Shown here in pieces: positions 23,823 through 33,813 of a stretch of 64,000 nt of DNA. A model generated the notes under the pieces. It made no database searches. It was not told the DNA's origin and worked only from the letters and a program-made list of their open reading frames with translations. How positions within the stretch are numbered: the first letter of the stretch is position 1; each line of letters starts with the position of its first letter. Source of the stretch: Endocalyx cinctus (lineage: Eukaryota > Ascomycota > Sordariomycetes > Amphisphaeriales > Apiosporaceae); NCBI GenBank assembly GCA_001600455.1, contig BCKC01000014.1:62001-126000 (forward strand). Reading direction: 5' to 3'. The translations under genes and the position numbers were made by a program.

Positions 23823-25562
23823 ATGTCGGCTTATAGAAGTAGCCGTAGTGATATAGATGATTTCTATGAGCGTCGGGAACGTCGGGCTTCGCCAGCACCA
23901 TCGCGACGGGCTCCCGTGCGGGAGTACGATGATGTTAATGTGGACGTTCAGATCCGAGAGCGAGAGCGGGAGCGAGAACACGATCGCACGCCCGCCTTCC
24001 TTAGAGAGGAGGTGAGGCGGGAGGCCGGTCCCTTGGTGCTTCGACAGAGAGAGGTAGAGACCATCGATCGTCGACGACCTCGCAGCCCTAGTCCGGTGCG
24101 GGTCCGAGAGCGTATCGTCGAGCGTTCGCCCTCCACCGTCGCCATAGAGCGCCGCACCCGGTTCGTCGAGCGATCCCCGTCCCCGCCTCCCGTCAGGGTC
24201 GAGCAGCGGATAGTCGAGCGTCGCAGAGAACGATCTCCTACTCCGGACCGAGAACGAGAACTCATCCGCCTACGCATCGAGAAAGAGAGGGAGCGTGTTC
24301 CCTCACCTAGCCCTTCCCCACCCCCGCCTCCGCCACCCCAGGTCATTCGTGGCCCTACGATCGAGCGAGAAGTCATAACGCATTATAGAGATATAGACCA
24401 TGGCAAGTATTTTTCTTATTACTAATATAACACCTAGAGACTGGTTGATGCCGAAATAAAAAAGGATACCTTTTTTTACTAATACTGGAATTTAGGAATT
24501 GAGAGAGTCAAGCCCCCTAGCCCACCACCACCACCAAGACGTGCTCCTTCGCGGGTGCGAGACCGGGAAACCGACATCGACATCTACACTTCGCGCAGCG
24601 AGACCGATATTGACATCACGCGGCGAACGCGGTCTCGATCGAGACCCCGCCCGACCCAGCGGCCGTCGTACTATGATGATGACGATCTGGTGATCCTGAA
24701 GGACCGCAACGAGCTACAGATCTCGGAGACGCGGAGACGGGCGAGGTCCGCCGCTCCCCGTCCCGAGTGGGAGGACGAGGGCGAGTACATCACCAGCAAG
24801 ATCGACTCGCGCGGCCGCGCCGGCGAGGCCTGGCACGGCGCCACCAAGGACTGGACCATCGTCGATGTGCCTCCAGGAACCGAACGCGTCAAGATGGACG
24901 GTGCCGGAGGTGGCGGCGCCGAGGTCTCTTGGCAGAGATATAGCGGCGTCAGGAGATCTAAATTCATTCCCGAGAGGGACTCGGTCGTCAGCGCTAGCAC
25001 CACCGTCAGCGAGCCCGTCAGAGAGCCGTCTCGTGAACGGGAACGGTTGAGCGTCCAGATCTACAATGGCCGGGACAAGTCCCACGACCGCGACCTCGAG
25101 GTCGAGGAGGTCAGGGATCGGAGAATCACCATCCGTGACGGCGAGAGACCGCGGAAATCGAAGGATATGTGGACCGAGATTACCAAAGACCTCGTCGTCC
25201 GCGAGGCTATCGAAAGATTCGGCTACGAGTACGAGGAGACGGAGTTTTTTTTCTACGTCATGCAATATCTACGCTACGTAAGTTTTATTTTCCCCATTTT
25301 CCCCAAAAATGTAATGAAACAAAAACACTAATTTGACATGCTCAAAAAATAGGAGGATGTCCTAGAGTTGGTCAACCTATCGGACGATATCCGAAGAACG
25401 CGCAGACGCAGAGCCCGCGAGGTCGAGTGGGAACGAGACTACAGGGACACCTGGGAGCGCGAACGACGTAGCCGAAAGTCCCTCGTCTGGGACAAGGTCG
25501 ACGACGAGCGGATTGTCGAGCGTGAGGTCGTCTACGACCGATCGCCGAGATACCTGCGATAA
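23823..25562 (+). CDS. Arg-rich DUF8035-type fungal protein
   Basis: Three exons (23823-24402, 24496-25277, 25353-25562) give 523 aa. The first 200 residues are a highly charged Arg/Glu/Ser/Pro region with SPSP repeats and a run of prolines, much like SR-type or disordered scaffold proteins. The C-terminal ordered domain, about residues 405-470 (WTEITKDLVVREAIERFGYE, then FFYVMQYLRYEDVLELVNLS), matches what I know as the fungal DUF8035 region. It is followed by an Arg-rich end. Intron 1 uses a GC donor (GCAAGT at 24403) with a TACTAATAC branch site and TTTAG acceptor; no GT donor keeps the frame. Function unknown; nuclear or cortical roles are both possible. Confidence 0.85.
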
Positions 25563-27709
25563 ATTAATATACCACTCTCCACGCTCCTTCCTGCTACGTA
25601 TTGAACGATTCCAATTATCATTGCATAAGTCGACTATTGTTTACAACTCCTCATGAATCGAAAAGAACAGAACCACTCACCCCAAATCGCCTTGTTACTC
25701 TTCATCTTTTTTTTCGACGCATGATTTTTTTTAAAGCACCTTCAACTTTTTTTTATTTTTGTTGCTTCTAACGAAAGATATAAAGACTAAAGGGGGAGGC
25801 AAGAAAAAAAGTTGACAAGATATGATAATGCAGCAGTATTATCGTTTATCTTCCTTACTGTCACTACTTACTACTATTTACGTACGTCGATTGGGGAAGG
25901 GAGTAAAGTTGAAAAGAGGTGATGATGAAGAAAGAGAAGGAGGTTTCGCAGGAAAGTGTGCGCATATCCCATCCCAAAATCTTCCCAACATAGAGCGAAA
26001 GGGATAAGTGGTCTGGGGAGGTGGAAGGCGTGTTTATGATCTTACATGGTTTTTTGATTTCTTGTTATTTGTCTTTTAGTACTACGTGTGCGCATATGTG
26101 GGTGGATGGGACGTGTTTCGAAGAGGAAGGAAGGAAATGAATGATGTGGGATGTCTTTCTGTTCTAATGATACGACTTTACGACCGATTACAAGACCATG
26201 TTTGTTTTTTCTTCTCGATTTATTTTTATGTTTTCTATTTCATGGGTTATTTACTTTTTTTTAAGCTACTATTACTTGAATATACAGATAAAAAAGCCAC
26301 TTCTTTATTTTCCCCCCTTCGTTGATAATACGGAGATTCGTGATGATGCTGAGACCGAGCTAGTACTTCTTGTGAGCAGAATGACGAGGAACAGAGACGA
26401 ACCCCTTCGAAGTGCAAAGATTTCGTCATCTTGCTTCGATTCAACGCCACTTCTATCCATGGCTTATTTTATTCTCTTCGTTTCTTTTTTTTTTTTTTCT
26501 AAACCCCAAGAAAGCATCTTCGAGAATGCCTTCACCGGCATTTACTGACCTGACACGTTTCGTAGGGCTGGCGGGCTTACTTGATCGATCGGGTCGAGAC
26601 AGGGAACATGGGTTTTTACGAGTAACGAAAAATGACGACTACTTGAGGGGGCTGGGGGGGTTAGGTATATTCGACCATCGACGTATACCTCGAATACCTA
26701 GATAATAGATGCTTACTGTTAAGACGTCTCGTCACACAAGGCTAGGTAGATAACCAAGTAACGTTGAAGATACAACCCAGGTCAATAAGATTTATTAAGT
26801 TCTGCATCCCCGTTCCCACAAGGGGTCTACTTAGTGTAAAAAAAAACCCAACTTTAAAACCCCTTCTCCCCCCCCCCCCCCCCCCTTTTTTTTTTCTCTC
26901 TCTCGTGGTACCCTCATCGATAACCTAAGTAGGGAATATCCTTTCGGGCATGCATGCGGTTTTTTTTTAAGCTTCAGGTCGTAAGAACCCCGCCCCCCCC
27001 TCCACTCCGTCGGAAATATTTCGTGCCTCGTAATTTAGTGTAAGGTGCCTAAAAGCCCGAAGGAAAAGAAAGGTACTCCCGAGAGAGGTTGTTTTGTGGT
27101 ACGGTAGTTGGTTGGTAAGGTTGGGTTTCATTCCAATCTCCCGGGTCCCACGTGATGCCCAGCCGGGAGCGGCACTTTTCTACCAGACTTGTTGTTCATG
27201 AGGTTTACGTACGTCCATGGCATGGCGGTGGTGCTACAATGGTGGGTTCCTATATGATTAATGGCATTCAAAGTCTTAAAGAAGAAAACAAAAACTTTTT
27301 ATTTATTTATATAAAATCCTTCTCTTTTTAAAAAAAAAATCTAAGTATATAAATAAAATAAGTATACGCATATCAAAAGTCTCCTCAACTCCCCCCGATC
27401 ATGCCTAGTCTAATAAAAAGGAGGTAATAACCGGATCCGTCTTTAATTTTTTTGGAGAGAGAAACCAAAAACCAACTTTTACAAAAACGTAGCGCCCGAG
27501 GTTTTAGAAAGAAAGAAAAAGACAGTCCAATAAATAGAATATATAAATGAAAAACCGATTCCTCTAGCTGAGTCTTTTTACTTTTTTTTTTTAAACTTTT
27601 GGTAGGATCAAATTGAAGAGAGAAGAAAAAAAAAACAACATTAGCTGATACGAAAAGAGAAAGAGAAAAAAAAAAAAAAAAGACGCGAGCACCCCTAACG
27701 TGATTTCAT
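25563..27709. other. Convergent intergenic region with C18-T10 tract
   Basis: Lies between the 3' ends of the DUF8035 gene (+) and the Nudix gene (-). No gene supported. Features include an 18-base C run directly followed by about ten T at 26868-26895, a second C-rich patch at 26990-27000, a CACGTG at about 27150, and many A/T homopolymers. Confidence 0.5.
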
Positions 27710-28801
27710 TCAAAGACCGAATTGCTTAGCGATTTCGATCCCTTCGGCCAAGGTGCCTACTCTCGCGTCGATGGCGTACCCTTCGGCCTCGAGCCGTCGA
27801 CATTCGGCGTACAGATTCTTCAGGGGTAGATAGAAGACCTCGATGAACTCGTCCTCCTCCAGCTGAGGCTTCGGATCCTGGTTCTCGGGCAGGCTCATGT
27901 CGACCGTGACGTGAACCATGCGAAGATTTGTATTACAGAAACCGGGATCTATAATTTTTGTTTTTAGTTTCATAATCTATCAATAAATAAATAAAAAAAA
28001 ATCATCCAACATCCTTTCTCTCTCCCATCTTCTTCTATTTTTTTCCTCCTCCAAATGAAACAAAGAGATGATAAATAAAGTGGTCGGAGTTATGTCGAAA
28101 AAAAAAAAAAAAGAACGAAAAGAAAAAACTTACCGTTAAACATCATAGGCGAAGTCTCCGAAACGACGCCGACGTAGCCCGTCTCCTCCCGGAGCTCCCG
28201 CACGGCGGCCTCCTCGGCCGTCTCGTCCTCGTCGACGAGGCCCGCGGGCACCTCGATGCAGACCTTGTCGATCGGCGCGCGGTACTGCTTCTGCAGGACG
28301 ACCTCGGGCCCGCCGGCCCGCTCGAGGACCGCGAAGATGCCCACGCCGTCCACGGCGCTGGCCTTGGGCCGCGTCGTCCGCTCGGCCGACTCCCACGTGC
28401 GCGTCTTGCCTTGGCTGTCGTTGTAGGTTAACCTGGAAGAGGGGGGAAGAGAGGGAAAAATTGGAGAGGTTAGTTAAACGGTTTTTTTTTTTTTGGTTTC
28501 TCTTTTCTTTTTTTTGCTTCTTCCTCTGAGTTTGTAGATAAGATAAAAAAGTACCCCACAAACTTGTTTTATCCTATACAGAAAAACAAAATTGAAGGTT
28601 TTTATTTAAAAAGGAAATCATTGTTTGTAAGAAGTCTCACTTTACTAGTTTTGTCCATACCGCCTCACCGTTCGTCTTTTCAAGAGAAAGTAGTTAGCGG
28701 TGTACATCTTAGAAAATACAGATATAAGGCCAATAAGGGAGAGAGACTACACGACTTACAAGTGGTTCAGTGGATAATACTTTAGCTTTGTCGAACGACA
28801 T
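27710..28801 (-). CDS. ysa1: Nudix hydrolase, ADP-sugar pyrophosphatase (Ysa1-like)
   Basis: Hydrolyses ADP-ribose and related ADP-sugars to AMP plus sugar phosphate. Four exons (28801-28760, 28675-28641, 28432-28134, 27948-27710) give 204 aa. The Nudix box is complete: G90, E96, R104-E105, E108-E109 and G111 in the GX5EX7REUXEEXGU pattern (GLVDEDETAEEAAVRELREE). The N-terminus MSFDKAKVLSTEPL and the 35-nt second exon (TNGEAVWTKLVK) restore the usual Ysa1 start before LTYNDSQGKTRTWESAER. The acceptor of intron 1 is AAG. The last exon has GFCNTNLRMVHVTVD and ends KQFGL. Length is near the yeast enzyme (about 230 aa). The start at 28801 follows a T-rich (A-rich on the sense strand) stretch. Confidence 0.9.
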
Positions 28802-29332
28802 TTTTTTTTTTTTTATCTTTATTTTAATGTAAAGAAACAAAAGAGAAGGGAAGGAAAACGAAATAAATTTCTTCTTCAGCTTAAAAACCAATTATTATAA
28901 GTCACATTCGTATAAGGAAAAAATCACGGTGAACGATTTAATATATCTGGCGATGCATGTATGTCTCTTCTTAGGGTTAGCCGTGCCAGCTGGCAGCCGA
29001 CATCGGTGGGGCGTCCGCCAACCCCTTTTTTTTCTTCTGGGTGGGAAATTTTTTTTTTATATACACGCTCCAAGTAAGTAGCCAGCCAGGCAAAACCGTG
29101 ATTTTCCAGTATTTCAGCAGTCATGTATCCTTTTTTTTTATGTATTTACATGAGCAAGTATATTTACAGCGAAATTATTTTGAACGTAGCAACTAAAAGC
29201 GGGTTTCCTATGTCTCCTTTCTCCTGTATGTGAATGCCTAGCATTCGTCTCAACCCTATTGCAGACTCTGGCCTAGGTGAAGTCAAACTTTCGTTGCTAA
29301 AAAACCATCTCATCTCCTCTTTGGAATCCCTA
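28802..29332. other. Intergenic region between Nudix and RGG genes
   Basis: AT-rich, with several A/T runs (29051-29060, 29131-29139). It holds the Nudix promoter and the 3' region of the RGG gene. No gene seen. Confidence 0.5.
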
Positions 29333-30247
29333 TCACCAAAATTTCACTCTCTTGGTAGATGATTCGGGATACGGGGATAAAGAGCGAGACGAGCGACGTC
29401 CACCACGCCCACCACGCGGACCACCTCGTCCGCCGCGTCCGCCGCGTCCACCGCGAGCGGCTCCTTCCCGAGGGGAAGTAGCATTTCCGAGGGGGGTCGC
29501 GGGCGACGTGATTCGAGAAGCCAAGGTAGGAAGTCTCGGGGATGGGGAAGGAAACGCGTGAAAGGGCCCGTCGCTCTTCTGGCCCGGAGTCATTCCAGCG
29601 CCGGCGGCTCTCGTCTCGGAGCTCGTAGCGAAGGGCTTCGGTAAAAGACAAAGGGGCTTTTTGGAACCGGCATTCCACTCGTAGGGCTCGACGCTGGAAG
29701 AAAAGATAGAGTGTTTCCGGGGACAAGGCGAAGGCGTGCGCGTTTTGGCGATCAACTGCGGCAAGGCCGACGCTCGCTCGGAAGATTCGGGGGCCGGCTC
29801 GGTTTTAACTCGCGGCTTGGAACCGGGGGAAGCGTGGGGTTCGACGTTGCTCTTGCTGGCGGCGCTAAAAGGGTCGAGAATCTGACTGGCCTTGAAGAAT
29901 GTGAGGGTGTTGGACTTGGGGTCGAATTCGACGAGGCTGTGGTTGTATCGTTCCAAGCGACTTCGCATCTGCAGAATTGATTTCTGCAACCCATTTCTCA
30001 GCATCTTATTTTCCTCGACGGCGGCATCCCTCTCCCGTCGCATCTCTTCGAGCTCGTTCTCGGTGTTGGTGAGCTTGCGCAGGTACTGAAGCTCGGTCGG
30101 CGGGCCAGCGGGACGAGGGTAATTGACGTCGCTACTGACCAGATCGCTGTGAGGGGCGTACTCGGTGGCGAATAGCTTTTGGATAGGTAGCGTACCTATG
30201 GCCGAGTCGGGAGCAATCTTCGCTGACCAATTGGTATTAGTAGCCAT
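29333..30247 (-). CDS. Hypothetical coiled-coil protein with C-terminal RGG repeats
   Basis: Intronless, 304 aa, family not recognised. Residues about 50-105 (ELQYLRKLTNTENELEEMRR, then AAVEENKMLRNGLQKSIL) form a probable coiled coil followed by a short ordered segment (YNHSLVEFDPKSNTLTFF). The middle is Pro/Ser-rich and disordered. Residues about 275-292 are an RGG box (ARGGRGGRGGRGGPRGGRGG), a motif that binds RNA and is commonly arginine-methylated, followed by basic KRVKFW at the end. This suggests an RNA-associated nuclear protein, as inference only. The frame is open for 93 codons upstream to 30526, but that part looks non-coding and the ATG at 30247 begins the protein-like sequence. 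Confidence 0.72.
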   Translation of the reverse strand: MATNTNWSAKIAPDSAIGTLPIQKLFATEYAPHSDLVSSDVNYPRPAGPPTELQYLRKLTNTENELEEMRRERDAAVEENKMLRNGLQKSILQMRSRLERYNHSLVEFDPKSNTLTFFKASQILDPFSAASKSNVEPHASPGSKPRVKTEPAPESSERASALPQLIAKTRTPSPCPRKHSIFSSSVEPYEWNAGSKKPLCLLPKPFATSSETRAAGAGMTPGQKSDGPFHAFPSPSPRLPTLASRITSPATPLGNATSPREGAARGGRGGRGGRGGPRGGRGGRRSSRSLSPYPESSTKRVKFW

Positions 30248-31049
30248 GATTGCGCTGAGAACGAAAGCGAGAATTGTCTTAGTACCGAAGCCGAAGTAAT
30301 AAATATAAAGTATCAGAATACCGCGACGATAGCGATGAAAAAGTTGCGAAGTGCGGAGGTAGAAGCATGAATTTGTGCACTTTCTTAAAGAATGCGATGT
30401 GCAGGGAACAAGAACAACATAGCATGGCTTTATATTAATATTTGTTTGACAGGCAATGGACGCTGCACAAACGCGTTGTGGGACTACGCGACTGCTATTG
30501 TTGAAGCATTGAATGATAGGTACCAATGTATTTCGTAATCTGGGCAGGTGGTGGACTAATCATCACGAAAAAAATTCAATGCCTCAAGTAACTTATTAAC
30601 TGGAAGCAATACTAGGCAGGTGATAAACACTAAGGTTCAAACTTCACGTATGCTTTATCGATAGAAATGACGTCAAATAGGAAGATAAAGAGAAAAAAAA
30701 TGAAGAGACAAAATGATAGGGCAAGCATATCTAGAGCACTACACATAATAAATAGAAAAAGTCAAGCAAGAAATAAATATATACATTGTTATTAGTGCTA
30801 TTGAAGCTGGTTGAGGATCGAGATTTGCCCTAAATGATGAGATAAATTTACGACTTCCAAAATCTATATATCTCAGTAAGATAGATCTATATCTACTTGA
30901 TAATAGGTACGTCTCTAGCTTAAATATAGTTATTTCATTGAGGAAATCAGAAATATATATGTCAGTCCACCGTATTAAATGATTAGACCATGCCAGCCTC
31001 TGAGAAAGAAGTCGATATTCCTATGATACTATTAGTTTATGGTAGTAAT
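30248..31049. other. AT-rich intergenic sequence
   Basis: Promoter side of the RGG gene followed by strongly AT-rich sequence with many TATATA-type words. No gene seen. Confidence 0.5.
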
Positions 31050-31079
31050 TAAGTTAATATATGATGAGATAAGAACACC

Positions 31080-31369
31080 TTATGCTGAGGTATACGTAGA
31101 TGTGCTGAAACGCCCTTCTTTTTCGACAAGCGTGAAGAAAAGATAACTGGAATGAGGCGGACATACCCGCAGCATTCCGCTCCGAGTACCTGGGCCTGTG
31201 GTCTTCGGTATACCATGGGTATTAGGACGTCACGGGTATCGTATTCGTTCACTTGGCGAGCTCTGTGGGAACAGTACCATACGTTGCCCAGTAGTTTTTG
31301 CACGCGCGGATGTGTCCCGAGGCTAGAAAGATACGTTCCTATCCTGTGACCAGGATACGAGACCCCAAT
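31080..31369 (-). pseudogene. Coding-like exon pair of unknown identity
   Basis: A minus-strand block 31369-31167 is open (the frame reads IGVSYPGHRIGTYLSSLGTH and later YDTRDVLIPMVYRRPQAQVL). It begins after ATACCAG and ends exactly at a GTATGT donor. A 62-bp putative intron then leads through TTTCAG to a 25-bp final exon with a TAA at 31082-31080 (GTSTYTSA). Codons are G/C-ending in an AT-rich neighbourhood. Further coding-like pieces lie upstream on the same strand around 31480-31640 but could not be joined. I do not recognise a family. It may be the 3' end of an orphan gene or a decayed gene. Confidence 0.3.
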
Positions 31370-31756
31370 CTGGTATTTCCATGCATGGAATGATGAATAT
31401 ATGATTTATCTGATGGAAAGGATAAGGACTCGGCATCATGCTAGACGGCTTGTGGAAGATTTATGTCTATTTGAGACGGCTGTATGAGTCATCTCCGACC
31501 GTGGCTATGCCGATTTCGAACCATTTTCAAACAACTATATGTTATATATTGTTTAGTTTGATAGGGTTTGCCTGTTTGGAGGCGGAGAGAGGATTCTGAA
31601 GCCACAAGCGGCATCATATAAGCTGATGGCGTTATTACCATTTTGAGACTCGGTAGGAGTTAGTTGTTTTCAGCTATAAAAGCAGGAGTGACTGATATAG
31701 GTTTGTTGAAATAACTTAGCATTTTTCTATGTTTATTAGCATAACCTTGCATGAGT

Positions 31757-32240
31757 TGAGAAAAGACAAAGGCAAACGGCGTCGGTCAGGATTAGGCGGC
31801 TGACGGAGGGAGATATTACCGATATCGAAAAACATATAAGTGGTCCCATGGTTGCCACTTGTTTGAGACGTAAGAAAATATAAAGTCAGCTGAAGCTATA
31901 ATATTTACGCCGACAGGGACATCCCGATCCTTTTGTCTCGAGTCGCATTGTGGCATGCGTCTCCTGGCTGAGAGTCCAGCGGCCCCCGTTGAGTTTAATA
32001 GAGTATCACTAGAATTTAACATAAAGTTGCATGAAAGGAACACACCCGCCGGATTGTATGCAGAGTGTATCGAACCGAGAATTGGTACGCATCCCGTCAT
32101 TTTGATACCGGAGACGCTTAAAGTGTAGCGATCCGAAAATCCTATTGGTCGATCAGGGAGGCTCATTCTTGTCTGCACCGGGAAGGCGGCCCATGTTCGG
32201 GGGCACAAGAAACTTACCTGGTTCCCTTTGATATAACATT
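31757..32240. other. Ambiguous coding-like segment, both strands open
   Basis: On the plus strand, an open stretch from about 31757 ends at a GTAAGA donor at 31869. A 48-bp putative intron ends CGACAG, and the frame resumes (LLAESPAAPVEFNRVSLEFN) to a TAG at about 32120, beyond which it stays protein-like to 32240. On the minus strand, 32208-31816 is also open for 130 codons (MSLPDRPIGFSDRYTLSVSG). Only one can be real, and either may be a relic. No family recognised. Confidence 0.25.
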
Positions 32241-33813
32241 TACCTACCTAAGTAATTAGGGGCTGTTCTGTTCGTTGCACAATGACCAACCATCCCGTGT
32301 TCTACAAATTACAAGGGTCTCATTCTCATAATCTTGTCATGATAATCAAAAAGTGTACAGCTTGAACCACTCGTATCCATTCATTCTTTCATTACTTGGC
32401 GTCCACGAGGGTTTCCCCCCTCCCCCAACAAACCCCAAAATGGCGGCGCCGTGGGGGAGAAAAAGAGGTCTTGGTAAGGATGGTTGCGTTTCACAAGTGA
32501 GATGTACCGAGAAAAAAGGATGGAGGGTCTGGAGTGTGTACTACTTGATACACAGTTGATCTTATCATATCTATAATAAGCCAGGGGTGGATTAATAAGA
32601 AGCGAACTTGGCTATACAAAGTATAGAAGGAAAAAAAAAAAAAAGATGAATACAGGGGTTTCCATCTAATGTATCTGCTCCCGTTCTTTAAAACAGACTT
32701 CTCTGTGTCTCGTATTCTATCGGACGAGCCACTTGTTCTCGCCTTAAAAAAAAAACACTGAGGAGAGGATGTGTTTTAATCCAGCTGAGGCCAAGCGAGG
32801 CCGTGAGGTTACGTTCGCCTAAGTAAACGACAGATGTATAACACAACGATGAAATATTTCGCCCTAATGTGACAGAGATCTGCCTAAAGAAAGGGGTCGA
32901 TATTTTGGTATATACGAGGTAGATGTTGTGAAGAGTATATTTTCAAACTTTCTGTGTGTAATGTAACACAAGTTAGATAAATAAGTAGGTGGTGAGTTAA
33001 TCTATGAATAGTAAGTGAATAATAAGTATAATGAAATGATTAATATAATACGGAGTACTCTGTACCTACTCAACCTAAAGTACCATATCACATACGTCGG
33101 CTGGTACGTAGATATGTAGCACCCACGGGTATGTGGACACTACTACGCTAGTTGACATAGGGTATTAGAGGGCATTATAGGGCATTATAGGGCATTTATA
33201 GCCACAGTCATTACGTAGTTCGGGGTATGTTGTGCTTAGTACCTAACCACTAAGCATCCCACCTAGGCTTTGAATAGCGGGTCCTTTTTACCCTCTCGAG
33301 TCTCCAGTCATTCTTCATTGTGGGAAGTATTTCTCGATGATATGCTTAACTTGCCATTTATTTTGCTATTTTCCTCGAAAAAAGTCTTACCTTTTGCATG
33401 ATAATTATCCGACACGGTATAGAATCAAATGAAGACCAAATATTGGCTCAAATAGCTATCATTGCCGGGAAACTAGCAAGAAGATCATTAATATTAATAA
33501 TAATATAATTAATTATACTTTTTACATTCTACTTGTACTGACCAACATCCCACATTTACCACGTACCACCTACGAACTACGTATATTCACACCCTCACTT
33601 TGCGACTGCGTCAATCCTACACGACCACGTTTCACCAGCTCCCTCAATCCGTGTGAATTGATCCCCATTTTCGGCGTGCCACATACGGATCCCCCCTTTT
33701 TTTGTCTTTTACGAATTTAAGACCTTTCGTAAATACCCAATCTGAATCGAGTAGCCTACCCTCTTGGGATATATTCTCCAATTCTGTCGACTTTTTTTTT
33801 TTCCTTCTTAAAC
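32241..33813. other. AT-rich intergenic region with short tandem repeat
   Basis: No gene supported. Three copies of a GGGCATTATA unit lie at about 33160-33200. The last 200 bp before the Rgd1 start are CT-rich leader-like sequence. Confidence 0.5.

Noticed and set aside
30248..30526. 93-codon N-terminal extension of the RGG protein
   Set aside because: Cys- and Ile-rich sequence without protein-like character in AT-rich DNA; the ATG at 30247 is the better start.
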